DNA of 64,000 nt from assembly GCA_023383015.1 (NCBI GenBank), contig JAHDXW010000017.1, forward strand, positions 31,779 through 95,778, in the 5' to 3' direction. Source of the stretch: Paracoccaceae bacterium. Its GTDB lineage: Bacteria; Pseudomonadota; Alphaproteobacteria; Rhodobacterales; Rhodobacteraceae. The first letter of the stretch is position 1, and each line of letters starts with the position of its first letter. Below, piece by piece: positions 8,381 to 17,839 of this stretch. Below the pieces are notes generated by a model. That model was given only the letters and a program-made list of their open reading frames with translations. It made no database searches and was not told where the DNA came from. The position numbers and the translations under genes were made by a program.

Positions 8381-9382
8381 TCAGCGGGGCGCCGCCGCCG
8401 GCAGGATGCGCACCAGCGCCTCCTCGAGCGGCCCGTCGGCGTCCAGGACCAGACGCACCGGCAGCGTCAGCACCTCGCGCCGCCAGGCCGGGGGCAGGCG
8501 CACCGCGTCCTTTTCGGTGCAGACAAGCTGGGCGCCGGCCGCGCGCGCCTCCTCGGCCAGCCGGCGCATCAGCGCCTCGCCCAGCGGCTGGTGGTCGTCC
8601 AGGGCCACCCGCCGCCGCACCTCGGCCCCGAGGCCCTCCAGCGTGGCGAAGAACTTCCCCGGGTCGCCGATGCCGGCGAAGGCGAGGACAGGCATCCCCG
8701 CCCAGTCCATCCCCGTCGGCAGCGGCTCCAGCCGCCCCGCCGCCGCCGGCAGCCGCGCCGCCGCCGGCCAGCGGGCGGCAAAGCCCGCCCGCGCCTCGGG
8801 CTCGCCCAGCACCAGCAAGAGGTCGGCACGGGCAAGTCCTGCCGCCACCGGCTCGCGCAGCGGCCCGGCCGGCAGCACCCGGCCGTTGCCGAAGCCGCGC
8901 CGCGCGTCCACCACCACGATCGCGAGATCCTTGGCCACCGCAGGGTCCTGCAGGCCGTCGTCGAGCAGCACCACCCGCGCCCCGCCGGCCACCGCCGCCG
9001 CCACCCCGGCGGCACGGTCGCGCGCCACCCAGACCGGCGCGAAGGCCGCGAGCAGGAGCGGCTCGTCGCCCACTTCGGCGGCGGTGTGGCGCACGGGGTC
9101 CACACGCAGCGGCCCGGCGAGCCGCCCGCCCCAGCCGCGGGCGACCACCTGCACCCCCTGCCCCGCCAGCCGCCCGGCCAGCGCGATCACCGCCGGGGTC
9201 TTGCCGGTGCCGCCCGCATGCAGGTTGCCGACGCAGATCACCGGCACCGGCGGGCGCAGCCGCGCCGCCCGCGCCACCCGCCGCGCCGTGGCGCAGGCGT
9301 AGACCGCTGCCAGCGGCGCCAGCAGCCGGGCGGCAAGGCCGGGCCGCTCGGGCGGGCGCTGCCAGAAGCCCGGGGCGCGCAC
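8381..9382 (-). CDS. lpxK: Tetraacyldisaccharide 4'-kinase
   Basis: LpxK phosphorylates the lipid A disaccharide precursor at the 4' position at the inner membrane. The 333-aa product begins [11 protein letters not shown] (GTG start), has a membrane-associating N-terminal helix, the P-loop AGGTGKTP (56-63), and LLDDGLQDP with [22 protein letters not shown], characteristic of the family. A longer frame exists upstream but would run into waaA and is arginine-rich, so GTG 9382 is preferred; this leaves a 4-bp gap to waaA. Order DUF4170-waaA-lpxK indicates one lipopolysaccharide operon. Confidence 0.93.
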   Translation of the reverse strand: MRAPGFWQRPPERPGLAARLLAPLAAVYACATARRVARAARLRPPVPVICVGNLHAGGTGKTPAVIALAGRLAGQGVQVVARGWGGRLAGPLRVDPVRHTAAEVGDEPLLLAAFAPVWVARDRAAGVAAAVAGGARVVLLDDGLQDPAVAKDLAIVVVDARRGFGNGRVLPAGPLREPVAAGLARADLLLVLGEPEARAGFAARWPAAARLPAAAGRLEPLPTGMDWAGMPVLAFAGIGDPGKFFATLEGLGAEVRRRVALDDHQPLGEALMRRLAEEARAAGAQLVCTEKDAVRLPPAWRREVLTLPVRLVLDADGPLEEALVRILPAAAPR

Positions 9383-9386
9383 CGGC

Positions 9387-10643
9387 CTAGCCCGCCGCCG
9401 GGCCGGGCGGGCGTGCGGCCGCCCCCGCCGCCGCCGGCAGCGCCGCCACAAGCAGCCGCGCCGCCCGCGCCGTCACATCGGCGCCGGCGGTGATGACCCC
9501 CCAGGCCGCCAGCGCCCGCGCCGCCGCCCGGTCGGCGGCGATCAGCGCCTCGACCGCCGCGGCAAGCCCTTCGGCGTCCTCCACCGTCTCCGCCCCTCCG
9601 GCCGCGTCCAGCCGTGCAAGCAGCGCCGCATGCGCCCCGCCGCGCGGCCCGTGCAGGATGGCCGAACCGAGAAGCGCCGGCTCGGCCGGCGACCGCGTCG
9701 GCCCGCCGCCCGCGAGCGTGCCGCCCAGGAAGCAGACCGGCGCCAGCCGGTACCACAGCCCCTGCTCGCCCTCGGTGTCGGCGACATAGACGCTGTCCTG
9801 GTCGGCGGGATACTCCTCGACCGACCGCAGCGCCGCACCGCCGTCCAGCGCGCCGGCCGCGCGCGCTGCCAGCGCCGGCCCCCGCGCCGCATCGGCCGGC
9901 ACCAGGATCAGCAGCAGCCGGTGGGTCAACCGCAGCGCCGCCTGATGGGCCGACAGCACCGCGTCCTCCTCGGCCTCGGGCACGCCGGCGGCCACCCACA
10001 GCGGCCGCGTGCCCACCAGCCGGGCCAGCGCCAACCGCTCGGGCTCGGTCACGCCCGGGGGCTCGCCCGCCTCGTCCAGCCAGCCCGCCGCCTCGACCGC
10101 ATCGCGCGGCGCCCCGGCGCGGCGCGCATAGCGCAGCCCGGTCAGGTCGGTCATCATCACCGCCCGGAACCGGCCGAGGACCGAGGCCATCAGCCCCGGC
10201 GCGTTGCGCCAGCTGTTGCCGGGCATCAGCGGCACGCGGCCGTTGACAAGGAACAGCGGCACGCCGCGGGCGTGCGCGGCATGGATCAGCGCCGGCGGCA
10301 GGTGGCCTTCGCTGAAGGCCGCCGCGTCCGGCCGCCAGTGGCCGAGGAAGGCCCTCGCCGCCGCCAGCCGGTCGGCCGGCGGGGCGGTGCGGATGATCCC
10401 CGCGTCGGCATCCTGCGGTGCCGCCGCCCCCGCGCCCGGCCAGGTCACCAGGAGCGTCAGGTCCGGCCGCAGGCGCCGCAGCTCCTGCGCCAGCTGGGGA
10501 ACGGCGCGCAGGCTGGCGGCGCCGCCCGCGTCGAACCACACCAGCGTCCCCGGCGGGCGCGGCGGCCAGTCGGGCGGCCCCGCGCGCGCCCCCCCGCGAC
10601 CGGCCGACATCAGATAGAGGGCGAGGCCGAGCGAGCGCCCCAC
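9387..10643 (-). CDS. waaA: 3-deoxy-D-manno-octulosonic acid (Kdo) transferase
   Basis: WaaA (KdtA) adds Kdo to lipid IVA. In the 418-aa product the donor-binding and glycosyltransferase-B features are visible: [10 protein letters not shown] region, [35 protein letters not shown], then [39 protein letters not shown], and [20 protein letters not shown] near the C-terminus. Start GTG 10643 ([12 protein letters not shown]) is chosen because it gives the conserved N-terminal membrane anchor and follows the upstream gene's stop at 10661. The protein is diverged relative to E. coli KdtA but the family is clear. Confidence 0.88.
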   Translation of the reverse strand: MGRSLGLALYLMSAGRGGARAGPPDWPPRPPGTLVWFDAGGAASLRAVPQLAQELRRLRPDLTLLVTWPGAGAAAPQDADAGIIRTAPPADRLAAARAFLGHWRPDAAAFSEGHLPPALIHAAHARGVPLFLVNGRVPLMPGNSWRNAPGLMASVLGRFRAVMMTDLTGLRYARRAGAPRDAVEAAGWLDEAGEPPGVTEPERLALARLVGTRPLWVAAGVPEAEEDAVLSAHQAALRLTHRLLLILVPADAARGPALAARAAGALDGGAALRSVEEYPADQDSVYVADTEGEQGLWYRLAPVCFLGGTLAGGGPTRSPAEPALLGSAILHGPRGGAHAALLARLDAAGGAETVEDAEGLAAAVEALIAADRAAARALAAWGVITAGADVTARAARLLVAALPAAAGAAARPPGPAAG

Positions 10644-10660
10644 CGGACCCGGCTCCGCGC

Positions 10661-10906
10661 TCAGGCGCGGACCTCCGCGGTCGGGCCGGCCTCGGCGCCC
10701 TCGTCGAGCAGCCGGTGCAGGTGGGCGATGAAATAGCGCATGTGGGCGTTGTCCACCGTGCGCTGCGCCTCCGCCTTCCACGCCCGGTAGGCCGAGGCGT
10801 AGTCGGGAAACACCCCCACGACATGGATCGCCCCGACGTCGCGGAACCTCGTTCCGGCCGGATCGTCGAGTTCGCCGCCGAAGACGAGGTGCAGGCGCTG
10901 GGTCAT
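10661..10906 (-). CDS. DUF4170 protein
   Basis: 81 aa, beginning MTQRLHLVFGGEL and containing VVGVFPDYASAYRAWKAEAQ and MRYFIAHLHRLLDE, the signature of the small alphaproteobacterial DUF4170 family. Function is unknown. The gene lies immediately upstream of waaA on the same strand (17-bp gap). Members of this family commonly accompany Kdo transferase genes in related genomes, suggesting a link to envelope assembly. Confidence 0.85.
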   Translation of the reverse strand: MTQRLHLVFGGELDDPAGTRFRDVGAIHVVGVFPDYASAYRAWKAEAQRTVDNAHMRYFIAHLHRLLDEGAEAGPTAEVRA

Positions 10907-11047
10907 CGGGCTTGCCTCCGGGGCGGCAGCCGCCCCCTGAACGGACCTGCCCGAGCCATCGGGGATTTGCCCGCGCGGGTCAAGTGCGGGGCCATTTACA
11001 GCGGCCCCGCCGCGGCCTACCTTTGCAGCGTCCGCTGGAGGATGGCC

Positions 11048-11335
11048 ATGGCGCTGCCGCTCGCCCCGATCGCCACTGTCGCGCTGAAATGCGCCCCCCT
11101 CGCGCTTGCCGCGGTGGTGGTTCTGCGCCGCGCGGTCGCCGCCGGCCGCACCGACCAGCGCGCCGAGGACGCCATGGACGACCTTGACGAGGGCATCGCC
11201 GCCCACCGCCCGCGCGACCGCGACCAGATGAACGCCGCTGCACGGCTGCGCCGTATCGTCCGGCTCGGGCGCAGCGGCCCGGGCATCGAGATCGACGCCG
11301 CCCTTCTCGGCCGGCTCCGCTTCCGCCGCGTCTGA
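11048..11335 (+). CDS. Small membrane-anchored protein of unknown function
   Basis: 95 aa. One N-terminal transmembrane segment (PIATVALKCAPLALAAVVVL), then a charged cytoplasmic tail rich in Arg/Asp (DQRAEDAMDDLDEGI, RDRDQMNAAARLRRIVRLG). ATG 11048 is favoured over ATG 11042 because GGAGG (11037-11041) gives normal spacing only to the second. The family is not recognised by name. It is divergent from the DUF4170/waaA operon and 36 bp before the glutathione transferase gene. Confidence 0.65.
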   Translation: MALPLAPIATVALKCAPLALAAVVVLRRAVAAGRTDQRAEDAMDDLDEGIAAHRPRDRDQMNAAARLRRIVRLGRSGPGIEIDAALLGRLRFRRV

Positions 11336-11371
11336 CCGGCCCGCCGACGCCCCCTTCCCCGGGAGACCCGC

Positions 11372-11980
11372 TTGCGCCTCTACCACAACCCTGCCTCACC
11401 CTATGTCCGCAAGGTGATGGTCCTGCTTGCCGAGACCGGCCAGGCCGATGCGGTCACGCTGGTTCCCGCTTCGGGCACCCCGGTCGCCCCGGGCAGCCTG
11501 CCGGTGGCGCAGAACCCGCTCGGCAAGATCCCCGCGCTCGAGCGGCCCGACGGCCCGGCGCTATACGACAGCCGCGTCATCTGCCGCTTCCTGAGCGAGC
11601 GCGCCGGCGGCGGCCTCTACCCGCCGCCGCCGCTGCTGTGGGAGACGCTGACCCTCGAGGCGACCGGCGACGGCATGATGGATGCCGCCGTGCTCATGGT
11701 CTACGAGGACCGCGTCCGCCCCGAGGACCGCCGCCTTCCCGAGTGGGTCGAGGGGCAGTGGTCCAAGGTCGCCCGCGCGCTCGACGCGCTCGAGGGGCGC
11801 TGGCTGGCCCATCTCGCCGGCCCGCTCGACATCGGCCAGATCGCCGTGGCCTGCGCGCTCGGCTATCTCGATTTCCGCCACGGCGCGCGCAGTTGGCGCG
11901 AAGGCCGCCCCGGCCTTGCCGCTTGGTACGCGCGCACCGCCGGGCGCGACAGCTTCCGGGCGACGGCCCCCGCAACGTGA
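11372..11980 (+). CDS. Glutathione S-transferase family protein
   Basis: 202 aa. The N-terminal thioredoxin-like domain begins RLYHNPASPYVRKVMVLL, with the cis-Pro region NPLGKIPALERPDGPALYDS and VICRFLSE (glutathione-binding). The all-helical C-terminal domain contains LAGPLDIGQIAVACALGYLDFR. The start is a TTG with GGGAGA five bases upstream. Its stop overlaps the start of the downstream LysE-type exporter (GTGA), so the two are translationally coupled. Confidence 0.9.
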   Translation: MRLYHNPASPYVRKVMVLLAETGQADAVTLVPASGTPVAPGSLPVAQNPLGKIPALERPDGPALYDSRVICRFLSERAGGGLYPPPPLLWETLTLEATGDGMMDAAVLMVYEDRVRPEDRRLPEWVEGQWSKVARALDALEGRWLAHLAGPLDIGQIAVACALGYLDFRHGARSWREGRPGLAAWYARTAGRDSFRATAPAT

Positions 11981-12633
11981 CACTCGCCTGGGCCGAGTTC
12001 GCCGCGGTCTGGACGCTGCTGGCGGCCAACATCCTCTCGCCCGGCCCGAACGTGCTCAACACCGTGGCCACCGCCATGGGCTCTGGACGCGGCGCCGGGC
12101 TCGGCGCCGCCACCGGCGTGGGAATAGGCATCTCGTTCTGGTGCCTGGGGATGTCCCTCGGCATGGCGGCGCTGTTCGCGGCCGTGCCGGCGGCGCGCAC
12201 CCTGCTCACCCTCGCCGCGGTGACGTTGCTCGGCTGGTTCGCGCTGCGCTACCTGCGCTCGGGCATCGGCGGGCTGCACCGCCACGGTCTTACCGGCGAC
12301 CCCCGGTCGCTGCCCGCCGGGCGCGCCGGCATGACCGCCGGGCGCGCCTTCTGGCGCTCGGTCTCGGTCAGCCTCGCCAACCCCAAGGCGCTCACCACCT
12401 GGCTTGCGATCCTCGGCATTTTCCCCCTCGCCCGTGCCGGCGCCGGCGACATCGCGCTGCTTTGGGCCGGCGCCGCGGCGATCGCCGTGGCGATCCACGG
12501 CGGCTATGCGCTGGTGTTCTCGACGCAGGCGGCCGCGCGCCTCTACCTGCGCGCCGCGCCGCTCGTCAACGCCGGGGTCGGGCTGTTCTTCCTGTGGTTT
12601 GCCGTGCGCATCGCCGCCCCGCTCTGGCCCTGA
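11977..12633 (+). CDS. LysE/RhtB-family amino-acid exporter
   Basis: 218 aa, six predicted transmembrane segments. The family signature near the N-terminus is FAAVWTLLAANILSPGPNVL (SPGPN motif), followed by glycine-rich GAGLGAATGVGIGI and later FWRSVSVSLANPKALTTWL. Such proteins export amino acids or related metabolites across the inner membrane; the substrate is not predictable. The GTG start overlaps the glutathione transferase stop by 4 bp. Confidence 0.88.
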   Translation: MTLAWAEFAAVWTLLAANILSPGPNVLNTVATAMGSGRGAGLGAATGVGIGISFWCLGMSLGMAALFAAVPAARTLLTLAAVTLLGWFALRYLRSGIGGLHRHGLTGDPRSLPAGRAGMTAGRAFWRSVSVSLANPKALTTWLAILGIFPLARAGAGDIALLWAGAAAIAVAIHGGYALVFSTQAAARLYLRAAPLVNAGVGLFFLWFAVRIAAPLWP

Positions 12634-12736
12634 GCCGTGGCGATGCGACACCATGGGCCGCCGGGCGGAACATTGCCCGCTGGACGCCTCCCGGCCCGCC
12701 CGCTAGATAGCCGCCGGATAGGGAATCCCGTCTCCA

Positions 12737-12754
12737 CCGCTGCGGCCGCAGCGG
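12737..12754. promoter_or_regulatory. 18-bp perfect palindrome in the petA leader
   Basis: CCGCTGCGGCCGCAGCGG is perfectly self-complementary and ends 31 bases before the petA GTG. It is either a protein-binding operator or a hairpin in the petABC leader mRNA. As an RNA hairpin the central bases would form the loop, leaving a 7-bp stem. Confidence 0.4.
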
Positions 12755-12785
12755 CCGGGGGCGTGCCGATGAATGGAGACGTCCA

Positions 12786-13343
12786 GTGTCCCACGCCGAA
12801 GACCCCGCCGGGAGCCGCCGAGACTTCCTCTACTACGCCACCGCGGGCGCGGGGGCCGTCGCCGCCGGGGCGGCGGTATGGCCGCTCGTCAACCAGATGA
12901 ACCCCTCGGCCGACGTGCAGGCCCTGTCGTCGATCTTCGTCGACGTCGGCGGCCTCGAGCCGGGCAGCCAGCTCACCGTCAAGTTTCTCGGCAAGCCCGT
13001 CTTCATCCGCCGCCGCACCCCCGAGGAGATCGAGGCCGCGCGCGCCGTGGCCCTGCCCGAGCTGATGGACCAGGACGCGCGCAACCCCAACATCCGCGAG
13101 ACCTCGGCCGACGACGCCAACCGCAGCCTCGATTCCGAGGGCGAGTGGCTGGTGATGGTCGGCGTCTGCACCCATCTCGGCTGCGTCCCGCTCGGCGATG
13201 CGGGCGACTTCGGCGGCTGGTTCTGCCCCTGCCACGGCTCGCACTACGACACCTCCGGGCGCATCCGCCGCGGCCCGGCGCCCGAGAACATGCACATCCC
13301 CGTGGCGCGCTTCATCGACGCCACGACCATCCAGCTAGGCTGA
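12786..13343 (+). CDS. petA: Ubiquinol-cytochrome c reductase, Rieske iron-sulfur subunit
   Basis: 185 aa. A twin-arginine-like N-terminus ([20 protein letters not shown]) doubles as the membrane anchor. The 2Fe-2S cluster ligands are Cys128-Thr-His130-Leu-Gly-Cys133 and Cys147-Pro-Cys149-His150-Gly-Ser. The GTG start has GGAGAC four bases upstream. The first gene of petABC; the bc1 complex oxidises ubiquinol and reduces cytochrome c in the cytoplasmic membrane, feeding respiration (and cyclic photosynthetic electron flow in phototrophic relatives). Confidence 0.97.
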   Translation: MSHAEDPAGSRRDFLYYATAGAGAVAAGAAVWPLVNQMNPSADVQALSSIFVDVGGLEPGSQLTVKFLGKPVFIRRRTPEEIEAARAVALPELMDQDARNPNIRETSADDANRSLDSEGEWLVMVGVCTHLGCVPLGDAGDFGGWFCPCHGSHYDTSGRIRRGPAPENMHIPVARFIDATTIQLG

Positions 13344-13356
13344 GGGGGCAAGACCG

Positions 13357-14703
13357 ATGGCCGGCATTCCGCACGACCATTACGAACCGAAATCGGGCTT
13401 CGAGAAGTGGCTGCACCGCCGCCTGCCGGTCGTGTCGCTGATCTACGACACGATCATGATCCCGACGCCGAAGAACCTGAACTGGATGTGGATCTGGGGC
13501 GTCGTGCTGGTGTTCTGCCTGGTGCTGCAGATCGTCACCGGCATCGTCCTGGCGATGCACTACACGCCGCATGTCGACATGGCCTTCGCCTCCGTCGAGC
13601 ACATCATGCGCAACGTGAACGGCGGCCACATGCTGCGCTACATCCACCAGAACGGCGCCATGTTCTTCTTCGCCGCCGTCTACCTGCACATCTTCCGCGG
13701 CCTCTACTACGGCAGCTACAAGGCCCCCCGCGAGGTGACCTGGATCATCGGCATGCTGATCTATGTGCTGATGATGGCCACCGCCTTCATGGGCTACGTC
13801 CTGCCCTGGGGCCAGATGTCGTTCTGGGGGGCCACCGTCATCACCGGCCTGTTCGGCGCCATCCCCGGCATCGGCGGCGACCTGCAGACCTGGCTGCTGG
13901 GCGGACCGGCGGTCGACAACCCGACGCTCACCCGCTTCTTCTCGCTGCACTACCTGCTGCCCTTCGTGATCCTCGCGCTGGTCATCGTCCACGTCTGGGC
14001 GTTCCACACCACCGGCAACGGCAACCCCACCGGGGTCGAGGTACGGCGCGCCTCCAGGGCCGAGGCGCAGAAGGACACGCTGCCGTTCTGGCCATACTTC
14101 GTGATCAAGGATCTCTTCGCCCTCGCCGTGGTGCTGGTGGTGTTCTTCGCCGTCGTCGGCTTCATGCCGAACTTCATGGGCCACCCCGACAACTACATCG
14201 AGGCCAACCCGCTGGTGACCCCCGCCCACATCGTGCCGGAATGGTACTTCCTGCCGTTCTACGCGATCCTGCGCGCCTTCACCGCCGACGTCTGGGCCGT
14301 CCAGCTCGTGCAGTTCGTCACCTTCGGCATCGTCGACGCCAAGTTCTTCGGCGTCCTGGCGATGTTCGGCTCGATGCTGGTGCTAGCGCTGGTGCCCTGG
14401 CTCGACACCTCCTCGGTTCGCTCGGGCCGCTACCGTCCGATGTTCCGGTGGTGGTTCTGGCTCTTCATCGTCAACTTCGTGGTCCTCACCTGGGTTGGCT
14501 CGCGTCCGGCCGAGGGCATCTACTCCAGCATCGCGCTGATCGGCTCGGCCTACTGGTTCGCCTATTTCCTCATCATCCTGCCGCTGCTCGGCGTGCTCGA
14601 GAAGCCGCTGCCGCCGCCGGCGACGATCGAGGAGGATTTCCGCGACCACTACGGACCGGATGCCCACGGCAAGGGCGGCGCGGCCGCAACCCCGGCCGAG
14701 TGA
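13357..14703 (+). CDS. petB: Cytochrome b of the bc1 complex
   Basis: 448 aa, eight transmembrane segments. Heme-ligand histidines lie in [18 protein letters not shown], the [15 protein letters not shown] helix and the [11 protein letters not shown] helix. The Qo-site PEWY motif is present in [18 protein letters not shown]. The size and the extended C-terminus ([14 protein letters not shown]) are typical of alphaproteobacterial cytochrome b. It follows petA by 13 bp with GAGGGGG as ribosome-binding site, and precedes petC. Confidence 0.97.
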   Translation: MAGIPHDHYEPKSGFEKWLHRRLPVVSLIYDTIMIPTPKNLNWMWIWGVVLVFCLVLQIVTGIVLAMHYTPHVDMAFASVEHIMRNVNGGHMLRYIHQNGAMFFFAAVYLHIFRGLYYGSYKAPREVTWIIGMLIYVLMMATAFMGYVLPWGQMSFWGATVITGLFGAIPGIGGDLQTWLLGGPAVDNPTLTRFFSLHYLLPFVILALVIVHVWAFHTTGNGNPTGVEVRRASRAEAQKDTLPFWPYFVIKDLFALAVVLVVFFAVVGFMPNFMGHPDNYIEANPLVTPAHIVPEWYFLPFYAILRAFTADVWAVQLVQFVTFGIVDAKFFGVLAMFGSMLVLALVPWLDTSSVRSGRYRPMFRWWFWLFIVNFVVLTWVGSRPAEGIYSSIALIGSAYWFAYFLIILPLLGVLEKPLPPPATIEEDFRDHYGPDAHGKGGAAATPAE

Positions 14704-14720
14704 CGGAAAGGATGCACGCC

Positions 14721-15512
14721 ATGCTCCGCAAGCTCTCCCTCGCCGCGGCCGCCGCGCTCGCGCTCCTGGCCCCCGCCGCCCACGCCGCCGGCGGCGAGGA
14801 GCGGGCGATCACCGACGTCGCCTTCTCCTTCGAGGGCCCGTTCGGGCGCTACGACACCAACCAGCTCCAGCGCGGGCTGCAGGTCTACACCGAGGTCTGC
14901 GCCGCCTGTCACGGGCTGCGCTACGTCCCGCTGCGCACCCTCGGCGACGCCGGCGGGCCGGAACTGGGGGCCGATGAGGTGCGCGCCTACGCCGCCATGC
15001 TGGAGATCGAGGATCCCGCGACCGGCGACTTCCGGCCGCGCCAGCCCACCGACCACTTTCCCATGTCCGGGCTCGACACCGCGCCCGACCTCAGCCTGAT
15101 GGCCAAGGCCCGGGTCGGGTTCGAGGGGCCTTACGGGCTGCTCGTGAACCCCTTCCTGCGCGGCATCGGCGGGCCGGAGTACATCGCCTCGCTGCTGACC
15201 CACTACACCGGCGAGGAGAAGTTCGAGGCCGGCACGGCCTTCTACGCGAACGAAAGCTTCGCCGGCGGCTGGATCGCGATGGCGCCGCCGCTGTTCGACG
15301 GCCAGGTGGAGTTCGCCGACGGCTCGCCGAACGATGTCGCCTCCATGGCCGAGGATGTCGCGGCCTTCCTGATGTGGGCGGCCGAGCCGAAGATGATGGC
15401 GCGCAAGCAGGCAGGCCTGACGGCGGTGCTGTTTCTCGTGCTGCTGTCGGTGCTGCTCTACCTCACCAACAAGCGGCTGTGGGCCCCGGTCAAGGGGCGG
15501 AGCCGCGCCTGA
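14721..15512 (+). CDS. petC: Cytochrome c1 of the bc1 complex
   Basis: 263 aa. Signal peptide [18 protein letters not shown], then covalent heme motif Cys60-Ala-Ala-Cys63-His64 followed by [10 protein letters not shown], the axial-methionine region [13 protein letters not shown], and a C-terminal membrane anchor ([19 protein letters not shown]). ATG 14721 is preferred over 14712 because GGAAAGG overlaps the earlier codon. The 3' end overlaps the convergent thiQ by 23 bp. Confidence 0.95.
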   Translation: MLRKLSLAAAAALALLAPAAHAAGGEERAITDVAFSFEGPFGRYDTNQLQRGLQVYTEVCAACHGLRYVPLRTLGDAGGPELGADEVRAYAAMLEIEDPATGDFRPRQPTDHFPMSGLDTAPDLSLMAKARVGFEGPYGLLVNPFLRGIGGPEYIASLLTHYTGEEKFEAGTAFYANESFAGGWIAMAPPLFDGQVEFADGSPNDVASMAEDVAAFLMWAAEPKMMARKQAGLTAVLFLVLLSVLLYLTNKRLWAPVKGRSRA

Positions 15513-16269
15513 CCGCGGCTGCCGCGCGCCCGGCCCGGGGGGCGTCCGCCGCCGCGGACGCCCCTTGTGCATTCCGGCCCAGATAGGCGGCAAGCGCCGG
15601 CGGCGGGTCGGCCAGCAGCGCCGCAGTCGGCCGCGGCGGATGCGCGCGGCCTTCGGCCACCAGGATCGTCTCGGGCGCCAGCGCGATGGCGTCCTGCGGA
15701 TCATGGGTGACCAGCATGAGCGTCGCCCCGGTCTCGCCGACGATGTCGGCCACCAGAGCCAGCATCTCGGCCTTGAGCGCCGGGCCCAGCGCCGCGAATG
15801 CCTCGTCGAGCAGCAGAAGCGGCCGCGCGCGCACCAGAACCCGCGCCAGCGCCGCCCGCCCCTGCTCGCCCCCCGACAGCGCCGCCGGCCGCCGCCCCTC
15901 CTTGCCCGCCAGCCCGACGCGGGCGATCACCGCGGCCACCCGTTGCCGGTCGGCCGCCGTCAGCCGCAGCCGCGGGTCGAGGCCCAGCCCGACGTTGTCG
16001 GCCACCGTCAGGTGCGGGAACAGGTTCTGGTCCTGGAACAGGATCGACAGCGGCCGCTCGCCCGGCGGCTGCCGCGCAAGGTCGGCGCCCCCCCACAGGA
16101 TGCGGCCGGAGGCCAGCGGCACGAAGCCTGCGATCGCGCCCATCAGCGTCGACTTGCCGCTGCCCGACGGGCCGATCACCGCCACCCGCGCACCCCGCGC
16201 CACCGCCAGGTCGGCATCGAGGGTGAAGCCCTCCTGCACGATCCGCATCCGCTCAATCCGCAGCCCCAA
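15490..16269 (-). CDS. thiQ: Thiamine ABC transporter, ATP-binding protein
   Basis: 259 aa. Walker [11 protein letters not shown]-loop [21 protein letters not shown], signature [15 protein letters not shown], Walker [14 protein letters not shown] and the switch histidine in LVTHDPQDA. The [13 protein letters not shown] tail fits ThiQ. It partners with ThiP and ThiB to import thiamine or its phosphates. Its start overlaps thiP by 17 bp, and its Ala/Arg-rich C-terminal tail reaches into the end of petC on the other strand. Assignment as thiamine-specific rests on the operon and the TPP riboswitch. Confidence 0.93.
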   Translation of the reverse strand: MGLRIERMRIVQEGFTLDADLAVARGARVAVIGPSGSGKSTLMGAIAGFVPLASGRILWGGADLARQPPGERPLSILFQDQNLFPHLTVADNVGLGLDPRLRLTAADRQRVAAVIARVGLAGKEGRRPAALSGGEQGRAALARVLVRARPLLLLDEAFAALGPALKAEMLALVADIVGETGATLMLVTHDPQDAIALAPETILVAEGRAHPPRPTAALLADPPPALAAYLGRNAQGASAAADAPRAGRAAAAVRRGSAP

Positions 16270-17827
16270 GCCTGCCTCCCCTGTCGAAGACCGCGAACAG
16301 CCCGAAGGCCAGTGCCAGCAGCAGCACCGCCGCCCCGCTCGCCGCCTCCATCCGGTAGGCGCCCATCAGCCGGAACAGCTCCAGCGGCAGCGTCGCCGCA
16401 TCGCCGCCCGCAAACAGCACGATCACGCCCAGGTCGCCGGCCGCGAAGGCGGCGGCCAGGCCGGTCGCGAAGCCCAGCGGCCGCCGCACCCTTGGCAGGA
16501 TGACCAGCCGCAGCCGCGCCAGCCCGCCGATCCCGAGGCTCGTGGCCAGCCGGCCGTGGCCGGCCTCGGCCTCCGCCACGGCGGGCAGCAGCGCCCGCAG
16601 CGCGAAGGGCAGCGCCAGGGCGGCGTTGACGGCCGCCGTCACCGCCAGCGCCAGCGCCGCCGGATCGGCCAGCGGGAAGACGATCACGAACAGCCCCGTG
16701 CCCAGCACCATCGGCGACACCGCGATCGGCAGCATCCCCGCCGCCTCGGCCCAGCGCGCCCCGCCCCTTGCCCGTCCCGTGGCGATGGCCAGCGCAAGCA
16801 CTGCCGTCAGCACCGCGGCCGCCACCGCCACCGCCGCCGAGCGCAGCGCAGCCGTCCAGACCTGCGGCGGCAGCCCGGCCAGATGCGGCAGCCCCGCCGC
16901 CAGCACCGCCGCCAGCGGGCCAAGGAGGAAGGCCGCCGCGGCCGCGATCACCAAGGCGTCCTGCACCCGCAGGAACACCCCGCCCGCGTCCCAGCGTCCG
17001 GCCGGCCGGTCCAGCCCCGCGCCGAAGCCCGCCGGCAGCGCCACCGCCCACACCAGCGCCAGCGCCGCCGCGCAGAGGCCGAGCTGCAGCGCCGCCAGCA
17101 GCGCCGCCCGCCCGAGGTCGAAGTCGAAGCGGAACGCCTGGTAGATCGCAAGCTCGAGCGTCGTCGCCCGCGGCCCGCCGCCGAGGATCAGCGCCACCGC
17201 GAAGCTCGACAGGCAGACCAGGAAGATCGTCGCAAGGGCCCCCGGCACCACCTCCCGCAGCATCGGCCGCTCGAGGTGGCGGGCCACCTCGGCCGGCCCG
17301 AAGCCCAGCGTCGCGGCCAGTCGGAAGCGCTCGGCCGGGATCGCCTGCCAGCCCTGCAGGATCAGCCGCGTCGCCAGCGGCAGGTTGAAGAACACATGGG
17401 CGATGACCACCCCGTGCGGGCCGTAGATCGACATCGGCCCGAGCCCCGCCGCCGCCAGCGCCGCGTTGACCGCGCCGCCGCGGCCGAACACCGCCAGCAG
17501 CGCCATCACCGCGATCACCGACGGCAGCAGGAACGGCGCGCCGAGCAGCGTCACCAGGGCCGCGCGGCCGGCGAAGCGGCGGCGCGCCAGCGCCCGCGCC
17601 AGCGGCACCGCCAGCGCCACCGAGGCCGCCGCCGAGGCCGCCGCCTGCGCCAGGGTGAAGCGCAGCGCCGCCCCGTCGCCGGGCTGCAGCCCGGCGACGG
17701 CGCCCTGCGCCGCCAGCCCCACCATGGCCAGCGGCCCCAGCACGAAGGCCGCCACCGCCGCCGCCGCCGCCCCGCCGGCCCGGCGGAAGCCCGCCGCGTC
17801 GCGCCCTGTCGCCGCCCCTGCCGCCAC
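16253..17827 (-). CDS. thiP: Thiamine ABC transporter, fused permease
   Basis: 524 aa, about twelve hydrophobic segments in two homologous halves, as in ThiP. Each half has an EAA-like loop: LAATLGFGPAEVARHLERP in the first and ATSLGIGGLARLRLVILPRV in the second. Located between thiB (12-bp gap) and thiQ (overlap), so one transcript controlled by the upstream riboswitch. It forms the inner-membrane channel. Confidence 0.93.
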   Translation of the reverse strand: MAAGAATGRDAAGFRRAGGAAAAAVAAFVLGPLAMVGLAAQGAVAGLQPGDGAALRFTLAQAAASAAASVALAVPLARALARRRFAGRAALVTLLGAPFLLPSVIAVMALLAVFGRGGAVNAALAAAGLGPMSIYGPHGVVIAHVFFNLPLATRLILQGWQAIPAERFRLAATLGFGPAEVARHLERPMLREVVPGALATIFLVCLSSFAVALILGGGPRATTLELAIYQAFRFDFDLGRAALLAALQLGLCAAALALVWAVALPAGFGAGLDRPAGRWDAGGVFLRVQDALVIAAAAAFLLGPLAAVLAAGLPHLAGLPPQVWTAALRSAAVAVAAAVLTAVLALAIATGRARGGARWAEAAGMLPIAVSPMVLGTGLFVIVFPLADPAALALAVTAAVNAALALPFALRALLPAVAEAEAGHGRLATSLGIGGLARLRLVILPRVRRPLGFATGLAAAFAAGDLGVIVLFAGGDAATLPLELFRLMGAYRMEAASGAAVLLLALAFGLFAVFDRGGRLGAAD

Positions 17828-17839
17828 CGGCCACGCCCC

